From Sophora flavescens (taxonomy: Eukaryota; Streptophyta; Magnoliopsida; Fabales; Fabaceae), in assembly GCA_030762895.1 (NCBI GenBank), contig CM061067.1, forward strand, positions 102,054,602-102,118,601: 64,000 nt of DNA, read 5' to 3'. Both the position numbers and the translations under genes were made by a program. The notes below the pieces were generated by a model. It searched no databases and was not told where the DNA came from. It saw only the letters and a list, made by a program, of their open reading frames with translations. Within the stretch, counting starts at the first letter, position 1; each line of letters opens with the position of its first letter. Of this stretch, positions 43,001 to 52,648 are shown piece by piece.

Positions 43001-43198
43001 GGGTTTATTGCTCAGGGGGAGTCAAGTCTTGTTTGTAAACTTCAGAAATCATTGTATGGGTTGAAACAGTCGCCTCGAGCTTGGTTTGGAAGGTTCAGTA
43101 AGGTCATACAGCAGTTTGGCATGATTCGTAGTGAGGTCGATCACTCTGTGTTCTATAGACATTCCCCATGTAAAAAGGTCATTTATCTTGTTGTCTAT
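40014..43198 (+). pseudogene. gag-pol: Copia gag-protease-integrase-RT, first part; one frameshift, then split by TRG-2
   Basis: After a GC-rich leader (39775-40013), ATG 40014 starts gag (EKLNGKNFEDWYNAVEVWFL), with an RGG-rich stretch and zinc knuckle CSYCKRMGHTQDKC near 40809-40850. Protease has WILDSGASDHI near 41083-41113. Pre-integrase has LLHRRLGHSSLNKLKNM near 41369-41419 and CEACLLGKH. One T appears missing in the CCTTTAG run near 41529, so the frame shifts and hits a stop at 41580; the other frame is open through integrase (SDNAKEYF; HTPQQNGVAERKHRHI) and RT (WRQAMIDEM, CRWVFTVKVGPDG, QLDIKNAFLHGELEEEIYM, GLKQSPRAWF). It breaks at 43198 immediately before the VDD of the YVDD catalytic motif, which resumes at 50769. 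Confidence 0.92.
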
Positions 43199-44848
43199 TG
43201 ATGTGTCGCGTCAGTCGACGTGCGACGACGCTCTCGTGCGAATCCGGCAAGTGTACCGGACTGCCGTCAAGTAATAAAAGATATCGAACCCACAGAGACT
43301 GTGTTCTCGAATCGCAATCGGTTTTCGAATCGATTAGTTCTGGACTTTTTAGAGAGGGTTTTGAAATTGGTTTTTGAATTGAAAGATAGATGAGCAGAGA
43401 ACAATTAAAACAGAAAACAATTGTTTATGGGGTTTTTATCTAAAACGGATTCCTAGGGATTTGGGTTACCTTTGAGGCTGTTTATGTTGCTAATCTGATT
43501 TACCTTTGTTGATTACCGAAATTGCCTTGAAGGCGAGTTTATCCTCTGATAGCTTAAGCTCCCTCTCGGGTTACAAAAGCCGTGCCCAATTGACCCGACC
43601 CCTACTCTCGTGGTAGTCGATCCCAGATTGGACCCTTTGCGTTCAGTGACAACTCGTTGCTCCTCGAGGGACGGCTTCTAACTCTCGTGATTTCAGTCCC
43701 AAGTCTGACTTCTATAGGTCCGACACCTAGGTTCACCGCTAGGTTCCTCCCTATAATGTCTCGGTCATGCAAATAACCTAAGTTCACCGCTAGGTTCCTC
43801 CTTGGATCATTCACATCTCACAAACTAGTGGCTGCCGGGCTTTACGAGTGAATCACCCTAGAGATCCTAAGTTCACCGTTGGGTTCCTCCTTAGAACGTC
43901 TATGTCACGTAAATAAACGGTTGCCGAAATTTATGAGTGATTAACACACTAGAAATCAGATCTAAAGCAAATAGTAATTAACAAAGATTTTTACATCTAA
44001 TCAACATCATTTACAAACCTCGGGCAGAGCCCTAGTCCCTAGAAACTAAACTACTACTCCAGTCTTGCCATGGAGATGACAAGCTGGGTTGACAACATAA
44101 TGAAAATCAGAAAAGAGAAGAGAGGAGAAGAGGAGAAGAGATCCTAAATCTATGCCTAGAGTAGTAGCCCCTAATGTGTTGTTCCTTCTATGTGTGATGA
44201 TCCCCTTCAGATCTGATGCCTTGGTCCATATTTATAGAAATGGGGAAGTTAGAGTCCCAAACCAACTCAAAATCTGATCTATTTCGGTTTCTTCAGGTCC
44301 AAGTAATGCGCGTCACGGCCGTGATGGCCATCACGGCCTGGCCGTGACGGTCTCTGCCTCTGGCACTTTTGGAAAATCCGGTTTCTCGCGGGGCGATAAT
44401 GTACTCGCGTCGCGAGCCCTCTGTTTCATGGCCGTGAAGAATTTCACGGCTGGGCCGTGATGTGCTCTGACTTTTGGTGGTTTTGGGTCACGGCCGTGAT
44501 GGCTATCACGGCTAGGCCGTGATGCACTCGACTTCACCTTTCTTCTTTTTCAATTTTGCTCGATCATGGCCGTGATGGGCATCACGGCTAGGCCGTGATG
44601 GGCATCACGGCTAGGCCGTGATGGGCTCTGTTTGGCTCATTTTCTTCAGTTTTAAAGCTCTATCTTCATCCAAACTTCATCATGGTTGATCTTGAGCAAT
44701 TTACCCTTTATATCTGCAAAACAACACACGAAAACCGCCTTACCCGTTCCAAAGGAAAATTAACCTAAAATCTAATAAAAATATGCCTAAACTACATGAA
44801 AATGCATGCAAAATGATGGACAAAGATGAGGTGGAATCACACTCATCA
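43199..44848 (-). repeat. TRG-2 LTR (left copy, 3' in element orientation)
   Basis: 1650 bp, 43 bp longer than its partner. Most of the excess is two extra 23-bp units (CATCACGGCTAGGCCGTGAT plus GGG) at about 44580-44625. A TATA-like TATAAATA on minus lies at plus 44229-44236. Confidence 0.93.
44313..44625. repeat. Palindrome array TCACGGCCGTGA in TRG-2 LTR
   Basis: Perfect 12-mers TCACGGCCGTGA alternate with TCACGGCCTGGCCGTGA-type inverted pairs (spacers T, TGG or TAG) and CTCGCGTCGCGAG. Most are followed by CTCTG. The array lies directly upstream (minus strand) of the TATA-like sequence. The partner array in the right LTR is 50272-50543. Confidence 0.92.
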
Positions 44849-46262
44849 AATCACCCCAAGCTTAAAACTTTGCTTGTCCTCAAGCAATTACTCAGGCCAT
44901 AAGATATAAATCAATTAAAGCATGGATAGTGAACCAAGAACCCTAGAAGCTAATCCAAGTAATAGGCATTTTTAATAAGCATTCAAGAGATAATCAAGTT
45001 CAAGTCCAATTAGAAGCTTAGGTTCTTCAAGTTCATGTCCTCACTGATTTGGGCACTCATCTCACCTCACTCAAGTGTTTTAGGGTTTATGACAATTCAC
45101 TCCATTTCCTCAAGTAAAGTATTTTACCATAGGCTTGACTATTAACCAAATCTCTACTTTATTTAAGAAAACACTTAAGAATCAAGAGGTCTTTTCCTTT
45201 GGTTGTAATGTGGCCATGGGATTTATTGTAAGGTGGGAAAATCAAGGAAAGGGAATTTCAAGAAGGCTAGACAGATTATCAAACATTACAAAGCATGACA
45301 CCTTCTAAAATACCCCTTTTTGGGCTTTGGTTTACTTTTCCACCTTTCTCTTCTTCTTCTTTTTTTTTCTTTTTTCTTTTTCTTTTCATTTCTCACTTTC
45401 TTTGTCATCCCCTTCTCCATTTTTTTCTGTTTATTTCATTTTTATTTGTTTGGAGAAGGGGAGCTTTTTAGCTCAAGAGAAATTACTATCTAGCTTTTTC
45501 ATCCCATACTTTTTCCAACTATCATTTTGCCCTTTTTGTAATACTTTAAAAGGTGCCATACCAAGCATTATTTATCAAATTAATTCATGGTACCAAGAAA
45601 AGTATTTTTTTTTCTTTAGGCTCAAAATTGGGCAACTAAGGAGTAGCATTTATCATTCAAAGCTCGGGAGGCCGGAAAAATACCTAGTGCCTCAATCATT
45701 TCCAAAAATGTTTTCAGAAATTTTTAAGTTTTGAAATGGTTTCAAGTCAAGTTCTAGAAAATACAGTCCATGAGGAATTAAATCACTCTTGCACAAGAAA
45801 TGGGGTAGATTTAGTGAATACCCCTTTTGGCTCAAAATCTTACATTTAGTAGTTCAAAAATCAGTGAGGTACACAAGTCTAAGGAACCACATGCTAATTA
45901 TCAACTATCAAATGACTATCTCAAGAATTTTTTTATTTTTAGCCATATCACAAGAATAATGAAAAATTGGGCTCAAAATTCACTATCTCAATTCATTTGG
46001 CTCCAAGTTCTCACAATCGGATGCATGTTCTAAGTGAGGGGAAATCTAGAGAATGTGATCATACCAATCTAAGCCTATGTGAATGCAATATGAATGCAAC
46101 AATGCAAATGCAAAAAATAAATACCCCTACCCCAAGCTTGATTACTTACATTGTCTCCAATGTAAATAATCAAGTCGGAGAGAGGAGAAAAATGGAACAA
46201 CTTACCGAGTCGGTAGCGGGTGTTGGCTTCACATTCCAGTCAAAATTTGGGTAGAAATTTTA

Positions 46263-46493
46263 TCACGGCCGTGAGGCTTATCACGGGCAGGCCGTGATCG
46301 TTTCTGGTCCTCAGGGGTTGCCCTGTCACGGCCGTGATCTACATCACGGCTAGGCCGTGATGCTCTCTGGCCTTGGCATCCTACTCATCACGCCCGTGAT
46401 GGTTGTCACGGCTAGGCCGTGATCCTTACTGTGCTCTTGTTTAGTTCATCACGGCCGTGACAACTGTCACGGCCAGGGCGTGATGGCCTCTGA
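46263..46493. repeat. Second TCACGGCCGTGA array in TRG-2 internal region
   Basis: Four paired units (TCACGGCCGTGA plus TCACGGNNAGGCCGTGA-like) lie between the protease stop codon at 46692 and the PPT, outside both LTRs. Spacers again carry TCTGG or CTCTG. This is either a copy of the LTR promoter module or a separate element of the same kind. Confidence 0.88.
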
Positions 46494-46691
46494 CTTTATT
46501 TTTTTATGCTCTTCTTCTCTTTCTCAACCTGAAAACACTAGACAAACTTATTAATGATATTTTTGCCTCTTGATCTTCTCAAATTATTCAAGAGGTTAAA
46601 TCAAAAACAAAAGGAAAAAGGGAAAGAAAACTTGGGTTGCCTCCCAAGAAGCGCTTATTTATGGTCTTAAGCTTGACCAAACTTCCTTCAG

Positions 46692-47669
46692 TCAACCGGG
46701 GTCGGCTGGGCGTAGAAGTGCAGGAACACTTCTTTTCCATGGAGCTCCTTCAAATAGCCGTTTCTGCTCATACGGCCAGTAACGCTTCCGCTTTGCTCTT
46801 TTCTCTCGGAGCTTCCTAGCCTTCCTTACTTCCGGCGGAAGTTTTGTTTCTGCATGGACAGCAATCCCGACTTCACCACTGGGTGCATCTTCAACCATGC
46901 GTATCCTTGGGGTTGCTTCCATGCTCAGTTCTTCTTTTACCACTGGAGACGTTGTATCAATTCTGCACACATGGCTCTCAAAAGGAGGGTTGTTATAAGA
47001 ATTAGTCAACTGAAAATTTACCCTACCCTCCTCTACATTTAGAGAGAGTTTGCCATTCCTTACGTCTATTAATGCTCCAGCGGTTGCCAAGAATGGCCTT
47101 CCTAAAATGATGGGGAATTCAGAATTCCCTTTCATGTCTAATACCAGGAAGTCGGTAGGGATGAAGAATTTCCCTACCTTCACAGGGACATTCTCTAGTA
47201 TGCCTAGAGGAGTCCTAGTTGAGCCGTCCGCAAATTGTAAGGAGAATTTGAACGGTCTCAACTCTTTGCTTTCCAACCTTTCCATGATAGTGAGGGGCAT
47301 CAAGCTTGCACTAGCCCCTAAGTCACACAAGGCTCGGTCTATTTGCACTTTTTCAATCGAGCAAGCGATGGAGAAACTACCTGGGTCTTTCATTTTAGTA
47401 GGCATTTTAGTCTCTACATCTACTTGCTTTTTCCTGACCAACCTCTGTGGGAAAGGTATCGGGGGTTGGTACGGTGGTGGAGGGACGTATTTCGGTTCAA
47501 GCTCTTCCTTTTCGCTCGTGTCCTCCTCCGGTTCCACCTCCATTTCAGCTACCCCCACCCCAAGCTTATCATCCCTCAAGTGTATGACATTGCAATGCTC
47601 ATTGGGATTTGCTTCGGGTTGCCAGGAATGTATCCTTAGGTCTCGAGTACGTGCCGGCTTGTTGGGCAA
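46692..47669 (-). pseudogene. TRG-2 aspartic protease region
   Basis: A minus-strand frame of 325 codons. An acidic linker is followed by PPPPYQPPIPFPQRLVRKK and PGSFSIACSIEKVQIDRALC. The active-site region CDLGASASLMPLTIMERL (about residues 113-130) has DLGA, as commonly seen in Athila/Tat-type elements. FPIILGRPFLATAGALIDV follows. The C-terminal part is Lys/Arg-rich (KARKLREKRAKRKR). It lies in a different frame from gag, and a stop plus a shift separate them near 47640-47745, so it is probably the broken second half of one gag-protease ORF. The RT that normally follows is absent. Confidence 0.8.
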
Positions 47670-47742
47670 TCTGGGTTTCTAGCATCTTGCTATGAGTGGC
47701 TAAGTGGTCAACCTTAGATGCTAGCTCCTTTATTGCCTCATT

Positions 47743-48981
47743 CTACTGAGCTTGAGTGGCAACAAAGTTTTCCATGAGAGACTCGAGCTTAGATTTTTGA
47801 ACCTGAGGATACCCCGGTGCTGCTCTCTTATTTCCTTGACCCTCTTGGAACTCATGGTTGAGCGTGTTGCTGTAGTTGCCGTAGGAGAGGTAAGGGTTGT
47901 TCCTTCTTTGGTTGTAGGGATTTGGGGGAGCATAGTTGGGCAGCTTCGGGTTCGTATCATAGTAGTTGTTACAAGAGTTCACTTGCTCACCCGAAGCGCC
48001 GGATCCATGTGGGCATCCCATCATGTCATGTCCCTGCATTCCACAAATCTCACAAATAGTGTTAGTAGCACCTATTGCACTCACATTAGCTCTTTCAATC
48101 TTATCTAATCGTTTATTTAGTGAGTCAAATTTAGACATTATCAGATCAATGCTACTTACTTCAAACTTACCCCCCGAAATCTTGTTCGGGTTATTACCTC
48201 TTTCGGATCCCCATTGGTGGTAGTTGGTGGCGACATTCTCGATGATGTTGAATGCCTCAGTGAGAGGCCTATTCATAAACGCTCCACCGGCTGCAGAATC
48301 TAGTGACACCTTCGAAGAGTAGTCTAATCTGTTATAGAAGGTGTGCACTATTAACCACCTCTCGAGTCCGTGATGTGGGCACGACTCCAGCAGTCCCTTG
48401 TATCGATCCCAGGCTTCTGATAATGATTCTCCGTCTTTCTGGAAGAAGCCGGTGATCTGGGTCCTTATGTAGGCCGTCTTGGATGGAGGGAAGAATTTCT
48501 CCAAGAACGCCTGCTCCAATTGGTCCCAAGTGGTCAAAGTGTTAGCGGGGATTTGCTTAAGCCAGGCCTTCGCCTTTCCAGTGAGAGATGAGGGGAACAA
48601 TCTCAAATGCACAACATCGACTGAGGCTCCATGAATCCGGATTGCGTCGGTGAACTCTAAAAATGTCTCTATGTGATCGGTCGGGTCCTCCGAAGGCAAT
48701 CCTCCGAATTGATGTTGCCTAATCATGTTGATTAGCATAGGCGGTATGGTGTAGTTCTCCGCCTCAATCTCTGGCCTTGCAATCCCAGTTCGCAAGCCTC
48801 TCGCATTTGGGGCTGCGTAGTCCTTCAAAGGCTTTGTATCCGGTTGATTCGCCATGAGTGAAATGGGAATCGACCTTTCTTCCTCTCTTAGTAGTCTTCT
48901 ACGTCTGTGGAAGGTCCTCTCGATCTCCGGATCAATCTCACTAAGGCTCCCAAGACTTAGGGATCTTTGCATATAACTCAC
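47743..48981 (-). pseudogene. gag: TRG-2 gag (412 codons, ends at a TAG before its probable natural end)
   Basis: An N-terminal basic region (RTFHRRRRLLREEERSIPIS) precedes IARPEIEAENYTIPPMLINM. The retrotransposon gag core is DPTDHIETFLEFTDAIRIHG, LRLFPSSLTGKAKAWLKQIP, WDQLEQAFLEKFFPPSKT and SLSEAWDRYKGLLESCPHHG. A knuckle region is CEICGMQGHDMMGC. After the TAG near 47743 the same frame continues with LETQIAQQA-type sequence normally found in this gag family, so the stop is premature. The start ATG at 48981 is about 150 bp from the PBS. Confidence 0.85.
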
Positions 48982-49132
48982 AGAGAGATGGATACAATAG
49001 AAGGAAAAGAAATTTTTTTTTTTTTTAATTTTTGATTTTTTTTTTTTTAAATTTCAGAAATAAAAATCAAACAAAAAGAAAAGGTCCAGAAAAATCAATT
49101 CAAAATTTGAATTGAGATTCGAAAAGGCACAG

Positions 49133-49150
49133 TCCCCGGCAACGGCGCCA
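49133..49150 (-). promoter_or_regulatory. TRG-2 primer binding site (tRNA-Asp type)
   Basis: Read on minus: TGGCGCCGTTGCCGGGGA, six bases from the right LTR. Confidence 0.92.
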
Positions 49151-49156
49151 AAAACT

Positions 49157-50763
49157 TGATGTGTCGCGTCAGTCGACGTGCGACGACGCTCTCGTGCGAA
49201 TCCGGCAAGTGTACCGGACTGCCGTCAAGTAATAAAAGATATCGAACCCACAGAGACTGTGTTCTCGAATCGCAATCGGTTTTCGAATCGATTAGTTCTG
49301 GACTTTTTAGAGAGGGTTTTGAAATTGGTTTTTGAATTGAAAGATAGATGAGCAGAGAACAATTAAAACAGAAAACAATTGTTTTTGGGGTTTTTATCTA
49401 AAACGGATTCCTAGGGATTTGGGTTACCTTTGAGGCTGTTTATGTTGCTAACAGATTTACCTTTGTTGATTACCGAAATTGCCTTGAAGGCGAGTTTATC
49501 CTCTGATAGCTTAAGCTCTCTCTCGGGTTACAAAAGCCGTGCCCAATTGACCCGACCCCTACTCTCGTGGTAGTCGATCCCAGATTGGACCCTTTGCGTT
49601 CAATGGACAACTCGTTGCTCCTCGAGGGACGGCTTCTAACTCTCGTGATTTCAGTCCCAAGTCTGACTTCTATAGGTCCGACACCCAAGTTCACCGCTAG
49701 GTTCCTCCTTGAAATGTCTCGGTCATGCAAATAACCTAAGTTCACCGCTAGGTTCCTCCTTGGATCATTCACATCTCACAAACCAGTGGCTGCCGGGCTT
49801 TACGAGTGAATCACCCTAGAGATCCTAAGTTCACCGTTAGGTTCCTCCTTAGAACGTCTATGTCACGTAAATAAACGGTTGCCGAAATTTATGAGTGATT
49901 AACACACTAGAAATCAGATCTAAAACAATTATGAAATCAACAATGGTTTCAACATCAAATTAACATCATTTACAAACCTTGGGCAGAGCCCTAATCCCTA
50001 GAAACTATGCTACTACTCCAGTCTTGCCATGGAGATGACAAGCTGGGTTGACAACATAATGAAAATCAGAAAAGAGAAGAGAGGAGAAGAGGAGAAGAGA
50101 TCCTAAATCTATGCCTAGAGTAGTAGCCCCTAATGTGTTGTTCCTTCTATGTGTGATGATCCTCTTCAGATCTGATGCCTTGGTCCATATTTATAGAAAT
50201 GGGGAAGTTAGAGTCCCAAACCAACTCAAAATCTGATCTATTTCGGTTTCTTCAGGTCCAAGTAATGCGCGTCACGGCCGTGATGACCATCACGGCCTGG
50301 CCGTGACGGTCTCTGCCTCTGGCACTTTTGGAAAATCCGGCTTCTCGCGGGGCGATAATGTACTCGCGTCGCGAGCCCTCTGTTTCATGGCCGTGAAGAA
50401 TTTCACGGCTGGGCCGTGATGTGCTCTGACTTTTGGTGGTTTTGGGTCACGGCCGTGATGGCTATCACGGCCAGGCCGTGACAGACTCTGACTTCAGCCT
50501 TTCTTCTTTTTCAGTTTTGCTCGATCATGGCCGTGATGGGCTCTGTTTGGCTCATTTTCTTCAGTTTTAAAGCTCTATCTTCATCCAAACTTCATCATGG
50601 TTGATCTTGAGCAATTTACCCTTTATATCTGCAAAACAACACACGAAAACCGCCTTACCCGTTCCAAAGGAAAATTAACCTAAAATCTAATAAAAATATG
50701 CCTAAACTACATGAAAATGCATGCAAAATGATGGACAAAGATGAGGTGGAATCACACTCATCA
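49157..50763 (-). repeat. TRG-2 LTR (right copy, 5' in element orientation)
   Basis: 1607 bp, with a shorter palindrome array (50272-50543) than the left copy. Otherwise it is almost the same sequence, with scattered substitutions and small indels. Confidence 0.93.
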
Positions 50764-51722
50764 TCTATGTGGATGATATCGTAATTACAGGTGATGATCA
50801 GGAAGGGATTACTAGACTTAAGCAACATTTGTTTCAGCATTTCCAAACCAAAGATTTGGGCAAGTTACGATACTTCCTTGGTATTGAGGTTGCCCAATCA
50901 AAAACAGGCATTTCAATTTGTCAAAGGAAATATGCACTTGATATTTTGGAAGAAACTGGGATGCTAAATTGTAAGCCAGTGGATACTCCTATGGATCCAA
51001 ATGTCAAACTTATGCCAAATCAGGGGGAGCCGTACTCAGATCCAGGCAGATACCGGAGATTGGTGGGAAAGTTGAATTATCTCACTATGACCAGACCAGA
51101 TATAGCATTTGCTGTCAGTGTTGTAAGTCAGTTTCTTAACTCCCCTTGTGACAGTCATTGGGATGCAGTTATTCGCATTTTGAGGTATATTAAAGGATCT
51201 CCCGGAAAGGGACTGATATATGAGAATAGAGGTCAGACAGACATTGTTGCCTATACAGATGCAGATTGGGCAGGATCTCCAAGTGATAGGAGGTCAACGT
51301 CTGGGTATTGTGTTTTCATTGGAGGTAACCTCATCTCTTGGAAGAGTAAGAAGCAGAGTGTAGTTGCAAGATCGAGTGCAGAAGCAGAATACAGAGCTAT
51401 GGCTCTCACAACATGTGAACTTATATGGTTGAAACATCTACTCCAAGAGTTAAAGTTTTGCAAGATGGCTTCTATGCAGTTGATTTGTGATAATCAAGCA
51501 TTCTTACACATCGCCTCGAATCCTGTCTTTCATGAACGCACTAAGCATATAGAGATCGACTGCCATTTCATTCGAGACAAGATTCTTTCAAAGGAGATCA
51601 CTACTTCATTTGTCTATTCTAATGATCAACTTGCAGATGTTTTCACCAAGTCTCTACGGGGTTCACGAATAAGTTACATATGTAACAAGCTTGGTGCTTA
51701 TGACATTTATGCACCAGCTTGA
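50764..51722 (+). pseudogene. pol: Copia pol, second part: RT C-terminus and RNase H
   Basis: It resumes with VDDIVITGDD (50769) to complete the YVDD motif cut by TRG-2. LGKLRYFLGIEVAQSKTGI, DTPMDPNVKL, YRRLVGKLNYLTMTRPDI and HWDAVIRILRYIKGSPGKGL follow. RNase H motifs are AYTDADWAGS (about 51250), SSAEAEYRAM (about 51375), CDNQAF (about 51488) and ADVFTKSLRG (about 51634). The stop is at 51720-51722, just before the PPT GAGGGGGAG (51721-51729). The frame has no internal stop. Confidence 0.93.
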
Positions 51723-51729
51723 GGGGGAG

Positions 51730-51985
51730 TGTTGATATTATTTGATATTGTCAATCCCTAAAATCAAGGGATTTTAGTTAGCATATACTAAATGTAAATA
51801 GGTGATATTGTCAATCCCTAAAATCAAGGGATTTTAGTTAGCATATACTAAATGTAAATAGGTGATATTGTCAATCCCAAAAATTAAGGGATTTGATTTT
51901 GTAACTGATAATCATATACGTCTATATATTCATGAAGCTGAGAGGGTTTTCTCTCAAGCTATTCAGCCATCTTAACATCTTAAGT
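51730..51985 (+). repeat. Copia 3' LTR (256 bp)
   Basis: It matches 33659-33914 with three substitutions. It ends CATCTTAAGT directly before target repeat ggtag (51986-51990). Confidence 0.93.
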
Positions 51986-52648
51986 GGTAGGAATTTATCA
52001 TTGGGGGGAGGATTTCTTTGATCAACTCAGTGTTGAATAGTCTGCCTATTTACTTTCTACCCTTCCTTAGAATCCCAAGCAAAGTTCTAAAGATTTTAAT
52101 TAGGATTCAGAGAAACTTTCTTTGGGGGGACAATGCTGTGAGGAGGAAAATACCCTGGGTGTGCTGTGGTCTGTAAACCACGAGAAGCTGGTCGGTTGGG
52201 TATAAAAAACTTGGAGTGGTTTAATCTGGCACTCCTTGCCAAATGGAGATGGCGAATGCTGAAAGAAGATAAGGGGTTATGGCGAAAGGTGCTAGAGACT
52301 AGATATGGGGTGGTTGTTGAGGACACGGGGGAGGGGGGTTAGATGTTAATGAGGGGCTGAGAATAGGCTCTTTTTGGTGGAAAGACATTTGTAGGTTAAG
52401 GAGACTCAACTTAAGCCTTGATTAGTTTCATGAGGGCTTGAAAAGGCGTCTTGGGCGGGGTAACAAGTTACGGTTCTGGCCATATTTGGTTCGGACCGAG
52501 TTCCCTGAAGGATATTTTCCCTAGAATTTACAACATATATGTGGAAATAGAAAAAGTAAGGGGCTAGTTAGAAGGTAGGTGGGCATGGAACCTTGGGTGG
52601 AGGAGAGAGCTTTTTGACATATCCCTTGGGAGTGGACTCTTGAGGGGT
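51986..52648 (+). pseudogene. LINE-B ORF2, middle part
   Basis: It continues the RT thumb region: LSLGGRISLINSVLNSLPIYF (about 51995-52056), then RIQRNFLWG (about 52105) and further short in-frame stretches broken by stops and shifts. RTEFPEGYF-like sequence is near 52495. It is interrupted at 52648 by a solo LTR. Confidence 0.82.

Larger units (their letters stand above)
43199..50763 (-). mobile_element. TRG-2: non-autonomous gag-protease LTR element on the minus strand (TSD tctat)
   Basis: LTRs 43199-44848 (1650 bp) and 49157-50763 (1607 bp) start TGATGTGTCGCG and end CTCATCA as read on plus. Target repeats tctat lie at 43194-43198 and 50764-50768. On minus, PBS TGGCGCCGTTGCCGGGGA lies 6 nt from the right LTR, and a purine-rich AAGCTTGGGGTGATT adjoins the left LTR. 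The internal region encodes gag and a protease but no RT, RNase H or integrase. The gag resembles Athila/Tat-type elements. It would depend on such a partner. Confidence 0.93.
33659..51985 (+). mobile_element. Young copia element with 256-bp LTRs, carrying two nested gag-only elements (TSD ggtag)
   Basis: LTRs 33659-33914 and 51730-51985 are both 256 bp and differ by three substitutions as I read them. Target repeats ggtag lie at 33654-33658 and 51986-51990. PBS TGGTATCCAGAGC is at 33915 and PPT GAGGGGGAG at 51721. Without the nested elements (34032-39769, 43199-50763) and their duplicated target bases it is about 5 kb. The polyprotein has one visible frameshift and no premature stop that I can see, so it was recently active. 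I do not assign a copia lineage. Confidence 0.93.

Noticed and set aside
45327..45734. 135-codon Phe/Ser-rich plus-strand frame
   Set aside because: T-rich low-complexity DNA in the TRG-2 internal non-coding region; on the element's own strand it is A-rich untranslated sequence.
47050..48223. Plus-strand frames of 60-210 codons across TRG-2 gag and protease
   Set aside because: These are antisense shadows of the minus-strand gag and protease, which carry recognisable motifs.
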